Assembly (NCBI RefSeq): GCF_001949145.1 | Contig: NW_019091355.1 | Coordinates: forward strand, 804,083-868,082 | Reading direction: 5' to 3' | Source of the DNA: Acanthaster planci | Lineage: Eukaryota > Echinodermata > Asteroidea > Valvatida > Acanthasteridae | DNA length: 64,000 nt | Shown: piece after piece, positions 1 through 12,106 of the stretch | How the letters are laid out: each line of letters starts with the position of its first letter | Position numbering within the stretch: position 1 is the stretch's first letter | Notes under the pieces: model-generated | Told to the model about the DNA's origin: nothing | The model's database searches: none | What the model saw: the letters and a program-made list of their open reading frames with translations, nothing else | Program-made: the position numbers and the translations under genes

Positions 1-413
1 ATAGTCCAGAATGTAGCAGATGGACAGGGAACCAGCATACTTTGTGTCAAGTTGTAGGCAAAGAACAACCTTTCCTGGTCTGCATTCTTGAACGTAAAGG
101 GAGTGAACATGTGAACCAGTGTAATTACCGTTCACTCTCCCTCGTCGCCAGGCTGTACAGCGCCCTCAGTAGTATGTGCACATGTCTATAGAACAGTTCT
201 ACAGGGATTAATATGTATAGAACTGTGTTGCAGACTGCCATTCGTCATCACTGGGTGAGGTACAATAGCACTCTAGTCCTATCCAAGCTCTGTGGCCTCA
301 GTAAGATTTCCTTCTGATCACCAAGACTGGCATGTACATGTACATCTGGGAATAGCTAGCCTGGGCCTTAACCTCTCTACTCTCTGTGTGTCCCATTATC
401 TCTCTTGTCACAG

Positions 414-476
414 CGAGTCAAGGCTAACCTTCGGCTCCTTGAAGCCTTATTGTCCAAGCGCATAGAGTACACATAG
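414..476 (+). CDS. Candidate terminal coding exon (C-terminal helix) of an upstream gene
   Basis: A good polypyrimidine tract and CAG acceptor (ends at 413) precede 20 codons and a TAG at 474-476. The peptide is a charged amphipathic helix containing RVKANLRLLEALLSKR. It closely resembles the peptide of a second acceptor-led open segment at 1733 (VKKHLKLLEALVAKH), which argues that both are real and related. I do not recognise the protein. The rest of the gene would lie left of the window on the + strand, and the two segments could be alternative last exons. No functional claim is made. Confidence 0.3.
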   Translation, partial: RVKANLRLLEALLSKRIEYT

Positions 477-886
477 TGGTCGTGGTGTTAAAGTGACTGT
501 GTTTGTAGTTTCCCAGTTCTTTGCTTCTTGTGGTGAGACTTTTTTCCTCCATCTGTTTTTCTTGCATGCCGCAGTGCCGTTTTGTTTTGTCTGTCTTTAG
601 TTTAGCGCGCATCCCACAAGGGTTATTTTTTGTTGCTGACCATTAACCCTGCACAAGTATGAAACAAGTGGTTCTCCATATGTCTTTGATCGGAATTTAA
701 CTTTTGAGCTGATTTCTGCACCTTACAAAGCTAGCAACCTGTGCTACTCTTTAATGTGACCTGCCAGCATACATGTAGCTAGATTGAGTATTTATATAGC
801 AGAGATATTTGTGACAATTGATTTGCTGCCTTTTGCCTCTGCACTTAGTTACTTCTGTCAGTAGGAAAGTCTCCGTTCCCCCATTC

Positions 887-905
887 AAATAAATAAATAA
901 ATAAA
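887..905. repeat. AAAT microsatellite
   Basis: Short run of about four to five AAAT units. It also contains AATAAA on the + strand, so it could double as a poly(A) signal for a message ending with the exon at 414. Confidence 0.6.
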
Positions 906-1732
906 GAATGCTCTAACATTTTGACACACAGCTAAATGACAGACATTTCCCTGTACGGAATAATTTTGTTGCCACACATGCCTTTTCTCAACTTATCCCA
1001 TTAACCTTCTATCTGTTGCAGTGCACTTAGTTTTTACAAATGTTTTTGCCTGCATTCATCCTCGCTGCATGTGACCAGCACGCAGAAAAACCTGCACTCT
1101 TTCAGTTTATTGTTTCGAACAGTTCTTAAAAAAACAATTGTCCTATTTCCTCAAGTTATGTTTGACAGCAAACCTGATAACCCATATCGTTCCCAAGTCA
1201 GACAATAAAACTGTGCCGTCGGTTTACTTCCTAAGAATTTGAAGGAGTCAGAAAGCTTTCTTGTTACAATGTCGAAAGAGTCAGGTGCAACTGCAAGTTG
1301 TTTATAAATGTGACATAATTCTAAGCAGTCCACACTGTGTCATGTGCTCTTCCTCCATGGGAGTTGGAGGTTTACTGTATTGAAATAAAACCTGGAAAAG
1401 TGAGACATACTTTGGAGATTCTCCGGGCGTTTTTTTGGTATAAAAATGATCGCATGGCTAAGTATTAGACCTGTGGCCATTTAAAAATGCATGCAGGCCT
1501 CACAATCCTCGTCACATCATCTCATCTCCATCATCAGACTCCTTGTTTTTCACCTCACCTCACCCACCTCCCCATTGTCACATGGTTTGTTCTCACAGAG
1601 CTATTTTCGCAGCAAGGCAGCTGCATGCTACATTGTTCACTAGTGGCAACGTAACCGTGGCAAACAGAGTCACCAAACAAGATATTACCAGTAAACACTT
1701 TGTGTTTGTTTGTTTGTTTTTTCATTGGGCAG

Positions 1733-1831
1733 CATGTCAAGAAGCATCTTAAGCTGCTCGAAGCGCTGGTCGCCAAACATCGAGTCCAGGCCTCCTCTCT
1801 ACCGGAAGAACTGGTTCTCGCTGACTTATAA
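1733..1831 (+). CDS. Candidate terminal coding exon, similar to the segment at 414
   Basis: A T-rich tract with TTTGTTTGTTTG ends in a GGGCAG acceptor at 1732. It is followed by 32 codons and TAA at 1829-1831. The peptide starts HVKKHLKLLEALVAKH and ends LPEELVLADL. Its first half matches the 414 exon at most hydrophobic positions (V, L, LLEAL, K). Downstream sequence to about 5.9 kb has no coding character and would be 3'UTR. The parent gene is not identified. Confidence 0.35.
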   Translation, partial: HVKKHLKLLEALVAKHRVQASSLPEELVLADL

Positions 1832-2715
1832 CAGGAGCTCAGTTGCTTTCCTGTCATGGAAAGATGCTTCAGGTTTTGTGCACAGTCTGTTGAAAAATTA
1901 GCAATGTTCCATTCCACAATCAATGATGCCCTCAAGCATTGTAAAGCTTTCTGGGGATGTTTGCAAGGATTCAGAGGGTCTTGCAACTAGACTCATCTCC
2001 ATGCCACATAGTGGTCTGAAATTGCATTGCACCTGAAACCAATACAAGGTACCATTCTGTGGACATCCCTAAGAGGGTGACATGACCCTCTAGTGTTAAA
2101 AATACACAGAATACTGCTCCTTGTAAAGACTTCACGCCACTTCCTACTGTTTGAAACAAAGCAGATCGCTGTCTTACAAAACGGATGGAGATTTTTTGGA
2201 AACACATGTCAGGAACCAATCCACTTGTTATGCGTCTGAGTTGCTAATAAAATCCAGCAAGCCTTTTTTTTCCATAAATGATCTTGTGCCTGCAGTTCGT
2301 GCTCATTTGCAGCTTCAGCATTAATGCTGACATCAGCTGTGTGTTATAAATTACCATGGCAACTAAAAAGCAGTGTAAAGTTGTATGGATAAAGTTTATG
2401 TTGCCTTTATTAAGCTCAGGAAGTCACCTACGCATTGCATCCAACATTGTAGCAAAATCAGTTTAGGTTCCAAACTCAAAGAGCTATGCAGCTGGTTGTC
2501 TTTTGTTCTATATTAAACAGTTCACGTTGTACATTGGCTGTAGTGTAATCCTCTTCACTACGGTTGGAGATTCTTGTAAGGACAATGGAAGATATCTGTC
2601 TGTAATCTGACAATCATTTTGGCACCAAATCCTGTGCCTTGAGATTTTTTGTAATTTCTCAGTCACTCAATTTTAAAAGTCCAATTTTAAGTGACAGTTG
2701 TATTGCTACAGAGCT

Positions 2716-2852
2716 AAAGTACTAGATTAGTACTTCAGAGGTAAAGTACTTGATGTGATAGTACTGCACTGTTAAGGTTCAAGGTAAGTACTGTAGAGCT
2801 AAGTACTAAAGATAAGCACTATAAAGGCAAAGTACTACAGATGTGAAGCACT
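2716..2852. repeat. Degenerate AAGTACT-rich repeat
   Basis: The heptamer AAGTACT, its complement AGTACTT, and near variants (AAGCACT, TAGTACT) recur about ten times in 140 bases at irregular spacing of roughly 12-20 bases. No longer unit is clean. Confidence 0.5.
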
Positions 2853-5800
2853 AAATTAATATGAATAGTTCAGAATTTCTTTGTGTTGTTGCAGATATCA
2901 GGGTGAATCCAAAATTGAACAGACAGCTCTTTCTCAAAAGCACTATTTTGTACGAAATTTGGAGATTCTTTTATTTATTGAAGCAAGTTCCAGGGAACTC
3001 TTGGCAAATTGTTCCAGAAGTGCTCAAGATGCCTAGTGCTGTAAGCAGGAGTTTTGGAGTTCCGAACTCTTTTCCCTATGTGATTTTTTCTCCTTTCTTT
3101 TCTCCCTATACGAAGCAGCCACAAAGTCTCTGAGAATTGCCACATGTCACAGTTGTTGGTCTGTTGCAGGCAATTTTTAACGATGGCTTACCAAAGGGAT
3201 TCCAAAAGTGTTAAGCTTTTTTCGGGCATATAAATGGTTTTTGTCAGGGCTTGAAGAGAAAGTATTATGTACAGACTGAAACAGATTGTTGTTGGTATGT
3301 TAGAAAACAAGTTCATCGTCAGCGAGAACTGAGTTGCTTTGTTTGAGAAAGTTGTGTACTAAAAGGGACCATAACTGAGTCCGGGGGAAATGAGTACTGT
3401 TGTTAGTTACTGATATATTGAACTGTGTGATGTGACATTGTGATTGAAGGACTTTTAAGGCCTCTTCTTGAGTGTTGCCTGTCATGGAAATCTGTCAGAA
3501 TTAGTTGTTTTGCATGTGTTGGAAGAATTCGTTAAGACGAGACAAGACACTGCCACCATGAAGTGCAAAAAGTGAAAACAATGTTTTATCTGAGAAATGT
3601 TGCAAAATGAACATTTTTCAAGATGAGTACTTTGTACATAAGAGATTTTTTACGAAGAGTTTTCACTGTATTAGAATTGTTTAAGAAAAAAGGAAAGAGA
3701 AATTTGTTGTGAAGAACAAAATAATCAACAAATTGAAGTTGTTTTTGTAAGATGTGATTTTGGTACTTAATTCATGAAAGTAAGTAGTTCAAAGGTTTGT
3801 GGAAGTTGCACATTTGGCAGAATTTGATTACAGTTTTAATGAGGCTTAATCCAACCAATCACAGCATGGTGTGCGATCAAAAATCAATATGAGGCCATTT
3901 TTTGCAGTGCATAATGGAGGAAAGTGGACATCTATTTGTAGCCAACTGCAAAATATCATTCATTCATGCACAATGCATAATCTACCAAGTGGTTAATTTA
4001 ATGAGGATTGGCACAGCTTAAAGCTAGAACATTTTTCTGCTGTCGACTTCCAGAGGTATGTGTTTACGCATGGCACCAAAATGTGCATGTTAAGTGAAAA
4101 CAGCGACAGGTGTATAGATAGATAGAAATGCATGCAAGATAGCAACCCTAAAGTTGAATATTGACCTCATTTACGACGACTTGGCAGAGCACTGTGAATT
4201 ACAAATGGCCAAACTAAAACACAAGTTTGAAGGCTCTCAAACAGAAAGTTTTTATCTGTATTCAACAAACATGTTGAAACCCATTTGTGAAAGTTGTGAT
4301 CAAATCAAAGGCTTTATCCAGGGCCATCAAATGACCTTCCCATTGTTGGCCTTGTACATGTGTGAGCGGTTTTTATGAAGTTGGGGGGGCATTGTGGTAT
4401 CCCAGTCATTTCCAGGATGTCTGTACTTCCAATTAAAAATTCTAGGACAAAATCGTTGCAACCTAGGCTACCCTGGATGAAGGAAATTGGTGGCTGGCCC
4501 TCCTGTGTGTCTTGACTCGTTGGATTAACCATTTAAGGCCTGCTGTTGGATAGGGCTTTGAATATGTCGATTACTGGACAACCGCAGCCCAGCAGTCATG
4601 GTCAAAACAATCCCGGCATTAAGGGGTTAAATGTTAGGCAGCTTTCGTGTAACATCCTGTTCAGATGGAAATATGACCTTTGAATTTTTTTCAGGACATT
4701 TTGTCCATTTCCATCGTGCACCGAGGTGTGAGGTGCATTTCTCGTGTCAGTAAGGGTATTAAATGTGTTCTCTGATATGTGGTCCGGGTGGTGTGATCAG
4801 TGGGAAGGGATCACCCTCCCTTGGCTTACATGAGCTGTATGTCGCCCTCTGTCGTGCTACACAGGTGTAATAAGTTGTTCAAGTGGGTGTTCTGTCCTAC
4901 TGGCCAGAGATCACGTATCCCTCGAGATCAGCATCAAGTTGATCGTAACACTTTCAGTTTCCAAAATCAGGAAAGCGAGTAGAAATTTCTACTTGATGGT
5001 AAAAAAGTTTGTTCCAACTGAAGGTTACCCATCTTGAACAATAATTAGTTTTGTTTTGGTGACAGCCCAAAACAGGATTTCCTTTCTCATACAGTGCCAT
5101 GTACTGTTACAGTTCATCTCTGACCCCAAGCACAAGGCTAATCTCCCCTCCCCCCACATTGGCATCTACTGATATTCAAGATTAAGAAAGGGGGGGCGGA
5201 AGTATGAATAGAAGAAGACAACCAGGCTAAGGGGAAGACAGCAGGGCATGAACATGTATTGCAATGCCTGTGACAATATTTCTAAAATTCTGGTTATGGC
5301 TTTGACTAAGTGTCCTACTTTCAAGCTCTGAAGCTTGAATCAACTCAAATTGAGTAGCTATGGCTTTGAGCCATAGTCTTTCATGTAAAGGATTATAGCC
5401 ACAGGCTTACAATGACATATCCACATATTGAACCTACTACCATGTACATGAATTCAAGAATGTGCCCAGGTGAGTCAATTGAAGCAAAGAGTTTCCAAGT
5501 CCCTGGATTTGACTTATACCAAACCTGGGAACGCTACAAAACTATTTAGTACTGTTAGAAATTATAGTGTGTAGTGCCCTTTGTGACCAAAATTCAGATT
5601 TATATGTAAACAAAATTGTTGGGTAATGTGCAGTTGTGAATATTGTATTGTACACATGTAAGATAACAGAATTCAAGCCTTTTTGAGCAAGCCTCTTTAA
5701 AAGCTGTGTACAAAGTTTTGTTTTGTTGCATTGGAAAGAGAAGTGTTTGTTCAGTAGTTGTAACTTCAAGTCACCTCTTTCCACTTCTTATTTTTGGTGC

Positions 5801-6343
5801 ATTTTGTGAAGTCTTTACCACCAATGTAAGTGAACTGTTCAAGAGAAGGCAGATTTGGCCACTTGTCTATTTTTCAATAAAATCAGCCAAACGGATCATG
5901 TTTTGCATTTTCTTGTCTTATCCTTGAGATGATGTGTGAGGCACTTTTGGTTTGGGGGAAAAATGGGATACCAGATATCAGAAATTTGACACTAAAAAAA
6001 AAAATTGCAAACTGCTTGCAGTGGCTAGACTGAGTGCAAACTTAGTCCTCTAATGCACGACGTAGCTGCTCGGTATAAAAGTAGTTTTTGATTGTGATTT
6101 TGATTGTATTTGAAAAATTCCCCTGATACAAATTATTCTGCATGCACATTCTTCACAAGTGTTATTTCAAAATCAAAATACAGTGTACATGTATTTGGCA
6201 TTGAATATATATGTATGAAATTATAAGATATAGAATATAAGATTGCAAAATAGCAAGCGGGTGCTCTTACCCAAACAACTTGTCAAAAATGTAGTTTGGG
6301 TTGACTTTATTTGCAGTTGCCATTTAAACACTATTCTTGCTTT

Positions 6344-6405
6344 CCACCTGTGTGGCCCGGGTTCAAACCCCTCTCCACCTGTGTGGCCCGGGTTCGAACC
6401 CCTCT
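6344..6405 (+). repeat. tRNA-derived SINE fragment with tandemly duplicated B box
   Basis: A 31-base unit is present twice in direct tandem (6344-6374 and 6375-6405, one base different). Each carries a pol III B-box core, GGGTTCAAACCC or GGGTTCGAACCC. The sequence around it matches the SINE at 35397-35611 (CCACCTGTGTGGCCCGGG against CCACCTCTGTGACCCGGG). Confidence 0.55.
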
Positions 6406-8224
6406 CCACCATACTGACTGGGCTTTCAAAGCCTTCATGTAGGTATCTGCACCCATATCCTTTTCCTTTCTACAGTTTTACTAACCAGCATTATACTAAT
6501 TTCCTTTGATGATTTACCGTTGAACAATCTGGATAATATCTAACACAGACTTCAGGGGCAAGTTCAGCTTGGTAGCTTTCATGATCCTCTAAAGTCCTCC
6601 GTCATGTCCGTTGTGAAAGGAACTAATGGCACTTTCTTTATCTTTAGAGGATATCTAGGGTAATAATGGCCAGGCTCCACTACGCTCTTCTCTTCTCAAT
6701 CCAGCAAAATTCTCCTGAACATCCTGGGGTTGATGTGATAGAAAAAAAATTCCTGCCAAGGCTAAATTACGGTATATGTACGGCACTCGGAAATAGAAAG
6801 CCAAAGTTGCAAGTACCAGCATCAACATACAGTGTACATGTAGTCTGTGTGCAATATTTGTCTACAAGGGTAGTACTGAATGTAGGTACACACATATAAA
6901 AATATCCTGCTATAGCCTAGTATCTTCAAGTGCCAAATTCATTCCAAAGATTGAATTGGTAAGAAGGAAAAGTTACAGAACAATGGATACTGGATTGTAA
7001 ATACATCAAGCTAAGTTAACAAAATAAATGTAAGACTTCAGTTTTTGGCACAAAAATTTTAAGGACGAAAGTACTTGAAAAGTAGTCGGCTGGATACTTT
7101 TTGAATACTGTTTTTAAAAAAATGAATTCCTTTTCCACAGTGATGATTTAAATTTATCTTTTTTATCATCTTGCATTTATGCAGCTACCATCCAAGGATT
7201 TCGGCTTTGTTCCCTCTAAACCAGTTCACTATTTGAAAGTAAACTTGGTACTTAACACTTGGCAGAAAGGTACTGTACTTGCCTACATCACTAAAAATCA
7301 ACACTGCTGTGTTTCTTAATTAGCAGCACATGCAATTACATTCACCCAAAGTTGCTGGCAATGAAAGTTTGACAATTCAAGAAAACATACACTTGACATG
7401 TTTGCGTGACAAGGCCGTCTTGTGGCATACATATCACTTAACTACTTTAGGATAAAATTACCTTTTTCAAAATAAACAAATTAATTTTTTTTTCTCTAGC
7501 TGAAATATGACACATTTAGAATGGAAGCAAAAATTTCAATACAAAGCAAAAAAGCAATAAGCAAGGTCGTGGTGTCATAAAATACAATTCACACATCCAT
7601 ACGGTACTCGACTGGAACACTGTAAATATCGGCACTACTGACGTTTCTAAATTAGACTACGTGTCATCAACTTTGAGAAAGTTACTGGCATAGGAATATA
7701 TGACAATTAATAACTAAACGCTTAACCTTGCTTGCATGACGAGGCCATTTCGTGGCATACATATGACTTGACTACTTTACGGAAAAATTACCCTTTCAAA
7801 ATAAAAAACCTCAAATTTCCATTCTTTGGCTGAAATAACACACACTAAAATGGAAGCAAAAATTTGATAAAAATAGTAAGCAGGGCTTTTTTTAAAAATA
7901 CAACTCGCACATAATTATAGACTATTACAAAAATTTTGAACTCCACTAAATGACACACATTTCTCAAATGTCCCAAAATAATAAGCGACTATAATATATC
8001 AAGCTAAAATATTTTGGAGAATATACATATATGTATTAAAAGGTAATGGAAAATATGATTTTCATGCAAGCTTTTGGTTTATAGCACCTATGCAAACTAT
8101 TATAAGTTTAACCAAAATATGAGTTTTATTTACAACATACACGTATGTTTTTCTTTTTTGGTGGTTTAATACATTAGTAAGTTTCATATTTGAGCTCTGT
8201 CCAGCAAGTCAATGTTGTCATCAT

Positions 8225-8230
8225 TTTATT
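8225..8230 (-). terminator. MINPP1 poly(A) signal candidate
   Basis: AATAAA on the - strand, 36 bases past the stop. Another AATAAA lies about 100 bases further on (8125-8130), so alternative ends are possible. Confidence 0.45.
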
Positions 8231-8265
8231 GCGAGTTATTTTAAACAATCCAGTGTTTTGTTGAC

Positions 8266-11159
8266 TTAATCAAACCTGGTGAAAGACAGAGCTATCAAAG
8301 CAACATAAGCCAGAAGGAAATTTAAACAGACAGAGTAAGTTATGTCAGCCCCACTGTCCGGTTGTTGCGTCGTGACTTCCAATAGAACCTCAGCGCATTC
8401 CTCGGTAAAGTTGCATGTGCCGATTGCCCTTTCAAGCCCTGTCCGGAATTCCTCCAAGGAGCAGAATTGACCATTGCAGAAATCCAGCTGTACAGGACTC
8501 TCGTTGAGGAGGGTTTGTACCCGGAATGTCACCGCAGAGTCAGAGGTGCAGCCGTACAAAGCAAATGCCACATTGCCTGCAAACGGCGACATGTGCGCAG
8601 CACGAAAGGTCCGATTGATGTTCTCTCGAAAGTTGGAAGCGACGAGTGGTAGAGGGTCGTCAAAGAGGCCCAGGAGTGCCACGAGGGGCACAATTGTTTC
8701 GGAATGTGCAAATTTGAAGTTGCCAAGAGGAGATCTGAAAAGTTTAACAAAACTTCCTGATGAGACCACTTACTGAACACAAAAAAAGGGATGCTGTTTT
8801 GCCCAAATGACTTTTTATGAAAATTCTGCTTCAAAGTCTGACAACTTCAAACCTAAATTTGTCAGTTGAAATGAAAATGGAAAGAAGGTAAACTGGTCCT
8901 TCAAATTTCAACCAAGATAAGGATGAAACCACATCCCACCCCCTCCACATCAGCCCATACCTCAAAGTCAAGCACTCACATGAGCCTCACATGCAAGTCA
9001 CATTTGCTGGTGGGTTTAGCATTTCTGCAAACACTTTATGAAGGATGCAAATATTGAATACATGTTTGTGGCCCCTGTTAGGTTTGCCTACACTACAATT
9101 ATTTATTTTTTTGGACAAACACTGGCTCATCCCTCGGAATTCAATGCTGTTTCTTTCCACGATGGTCCTTGTTTATTTAAGGTCAAGTTCTCATGAACTT
9201 ACTCCAACTCTACATGCATTCTTCAAGTTTGGTATGTACAGACCCATAGTTTGTCCTAGCCTACAGATGCCCTTTACCCTTACCAATTTCCCCCAAGCCT
9301 GCTGGGGTGTTGCCCTAGCCTCAAACTGAACCTTTGTCCACCCATCCTGTGAAAGCTCTCAGTTAACACCAATTAAAATTAACTTTCAGATTTACATCAC
9401 TCAGACAGGAACAAAATCAGACAAAAAAGCTGTGGCTGACAGCACGTCAGATAACTAATTATGCAGAACATTATAATTCGGAAGCCCTGAGAGCTACAGC
9501 GTGCTCATGGCATGCATACCATCACACATAGATCAGAAGCTAATTAGTTTTTTTAATTGTGCACAGAAAACATATTTACTCAAAGTCACAACGACTGTGC
9601 CTGTTGATGGGATGATATTGATATTAACATAAAAGAAAAGAAATGGGTGGGGGCAGTGATGTGACTCGTTAATTTCAATTTGCCTTAAGTCTGGACTTTC
9701 ATCTGCATCCGCAATTCTACAATACTTGCTTCCATAACAAACTGGAATTTTTAACAAATGCTTGTTTTGTACTATATGCAAATATCATTATTCACTGAGG
9801 TTTTAGTAATAATACTTTTCATTGCTAGCAAATACTGTTCCCAACAATTCACTTGGAATTGCATGGCTCTTGGAGTTCAAGGGAAATATCTCTTGGATTT
9901 GGAGCTGGAAATTGGGTCTGGTACTTACTGCAAAGGGCTATTAACCCTGTCTTGCAGGTAGTTGAGTGCATCTTGAGCAAGTGTACAACTGATTCTGTAG
10001 TTGATGCTAAACCCATAAGCTTTGTTCCAGTAATTCTTCAACTCGGAGTGGTATTCTGGGGCGTAGAGGTCTTCCAATTCAAACAGTTTACACCAGGTTT
10101 CAGTGTCATTGTATAGGGCACGGTCATAACCACACATTTCAGAGAGCAAGATCACTTCCTCTGTAAAAAGAAATATTATTGACACGATAATTTGATTTAC
10201 ACTGTCTTTAGCCTATTTATAAACTCAGAAATGTTGGGTGTGATCGGTGGCAGTGCACAATGGTTTTGCAGAGTTTTCAGAATTATACTTAATTTTTTTT
10301 TTATCTTACCTCTGGAAATGTCCCAAGTACCTTCTCCGGGGCCTGCTAGCTCCTGAGCAACTCTCAGCCAAACTTCCCCGATCTCTGGCCCGTCTCTGAA
10401 CTCGTTTTGCTCTCGTTTTGTCCGCCCACCATTCACAGCCTCCGTGCACTCCTCCCAGATATCGTAAAACCTCAACAGTGGGTCATTATCGATAGGATTA
10501 TGCGGCACGGTTGTCGAAGTTGGGGTTGGACTTCCAGCATTTTCGGTACACCGGACGGTGAAGGCCCTCTCGGAGTAGTTGGTCTGGCAAGTTTGGTCAT
10601 CTCCAACCACGCCTTCGATGTAACCCCGAGCGCTATCGATGGTGCGTGTCTTCCCCGTGCTCTGGAACGAGTAGCGGCCCAGGTCGACATCGGAGTCCGG
10701 GAACAGCTCAGGGAAGCGATTCTTCAGTCTGCCCGCCAGTTCTCTCATCTCACTCCACCCTGAATCGGCTAGCATAGATGCATTGGATATTGGGACCTCA
10801 GTCACATTCCGGAGGTACTGAAATTCGGGATTGACGTCCGTGCTTCGAAGCCGCTCGATGATGTTATGCACATCTTCGAGGTCCCCATCGCTCGGGTAGC
10901 GAGTGCCGTGTCGGTAGACGGTATACACACCGTATGGTGTGCAGTTATCCAGGCCTTCTGGTACGCTGGCTCCGGTCGATTCAGCCAATTGCAACCAATG
11001 CAATTGACTGTTTCTTATGGAATCAGTGGTTTCCAAAGACAGATCGTAGCCAGTTTTGGTCGCATAGAGTGGAACTGTATTACCAACTGGTCCACAGAGT
11101 GTCAAAAGAGGAAAGAAGATGAGACGAAAGATTGACAGTTCTACTTGCAACACGTCCAT
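8266..11159 (-). CDS. MINPP1: Multiple inositol polyphosphate phosphatase 1
   Basis: Three exons: 11159-10310, 10160-9929 and 8734-8266, with consistent GT-AG phases (1, then 2), giving 516 aa (human protein 487). It is a histidine acid phosphatase that removes phosphates from InsP6, InsP5 and 2,3-BPG, normally in the ER lumen. Residues 83-89 are RHGTRYP, the catalytic loop. The distal acid motif at 371-373 reads HSE, where the family usually has HAE. An N-terminal hydrophobic segment (about 8-26) is the signal peptide. The start at 11159 was chosen because the in-frame ATG 32 codons upstream (11255) would bury it. There is no SDEL-type ER retention tail. Instead the chain ends in a hydrophobic stretch (LNFLLAYVALIAL) with a few residues after it, like a GPI-addition signal. 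It is divergent from STAMBP. Confidence 0.93.
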
Positions 11160-11255
11160 TGCAAAAGGTTGGCGGTGACCAAGTGGCTCGCTAGCGCTAG
11201 TTACTTCGCAGCGCAGCACGCGTACGTCAGACGAGTATATGGATAGATCAAGCAT

Positions 11256-11824
11256 AGAGCTACAACCCAGCTCTATGGATCAAGCTTGGAACTAGCTCCA
11301 TTAAAATAAAATGGCGCCCTCATACGTTGGATCATCAACATCGATCATTATCATCGCTGCAAAAAAAATCCAGGCGCGCACAATTCCCGCTGTCTGTATT
11401 AATTTTCCCTTAAATTGTGGTCAGAAAGAACCAAAATAAATGGCTAATTTATTTCTTGAAAATTGAAACATTGTTCCCTTTTTCATTAAGTCTTAGAAAC
11501 TGTCTCTTTTCTTTCAAAGTTGTGAAGTAAACCCAAAGCCCTCGCAATTCTTGACAGCCCCGCCTCTTTAAATCATAGAGCAAGGACATAAACTTACTCT
11601 CTGTTTCAATAGACATCTGTACCTTTTTTCCAAAATAATTTGTAACGATTCCCTTATTATCGACAACAAAACATGAATAAATAAATAAAGATAGGAGGAG
11701 GGCTGTGAAGTTATAAATAGCACACACATCATTTCCACCTGCCGATGATTATAAAGTGACTGGTTCCCGCAGCATGCGCAGTAAATTTAAGGGATGAACG
11801 TCACCGACACCTACGAAGTGACCA
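11256..11824. promoter_or_regulatory. Shared upstream region of MINPP1 and STAMBP
   Basis: The two genes face away from each other here. The DNA has no clear TATA box placed for either start and no coding exon. This fits a bidirectional promoter, but the transcription starts cannot be fixed from sequence alone. Confidence 0.35.
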
Positions 11825-11992
11825 ATGATGGCGGCGTCCGTGAGTGATGTCCGACACTTCAGTCTGAGCGGACTTTGACATGACGTTTAACCACACAGAG
11901 GCATAGGTTTTTACGGTAGCCAGCAAAGTTGAAGACTTTCTTATTCGAGAACTTATTCAAGTATTTTGCCAGGGTAAATCGTCTGTCAAACG
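11825..11992 (+). other. Probable 5' non-coding exon of STAMBP with a short upstream ORF
   Basis: A strong donor (ACG|GTAAGA) follows base 11992. The first STAMBP coding exon begins just after an acceptor at 13593, so a non-coding first exon must exist upstream. ATGATGGCGG at 11825 opens a 17-codon frame ending at 11878, a possible uORF. The exon start is unknown. Confidence 0.35.
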
Positions 11993-12077
11993 GTAAGAAT
12001 GTAGGTAACAGCCTAAACAGGACAATGAGGGCCGAAAAATGCAGCCAACATGGCCAACCAACCTAGCCCCAGTTGTG

Positions 12078-12106
12078 TGGCACGGACTCTCACTCCCGCT
12101 CCATCC
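12078..12106 (+). repeat. Dispersed repeat core, copy 1
   Basis: A 29-base core beginning TGGCACGGACTCTCACTCCC is repeated with one mismatch at 27778-27806. Similar CTAGCCCC sequence precedes both copies. The flanks have short inverted repeats, as in small non-autonomous elements. Confidence 0.5.

Larger units (their letters stand above)
1832..8224. other. Long non-coding stretch
   Basis: No open segment here has convincing coding character, splice sites or family similarity. It is T-rich on the + strand and may be 3'UTR of the gene ending at 1831, then intergenic DNA. It holds a degenerate AAGTACT repeat (2716-2852), a SINE fragment (6344-6405) and a possible AATAAA near 5876 on the + strand. 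The last part (about 7000-8224) is downstream of MINPP1 on the - strand. Confidence 0.5.

Noticed and set aside
1555-1986. Open frame of 143 codons on the - strand
   Set aside because: No domain, no splice context, and it overlaps the better-supported exon at 1733 on the other strand.
10407-10763. Open frame of 118 codons on the + strand
   Set aside because: Antisense to MINPP1 exon 1.
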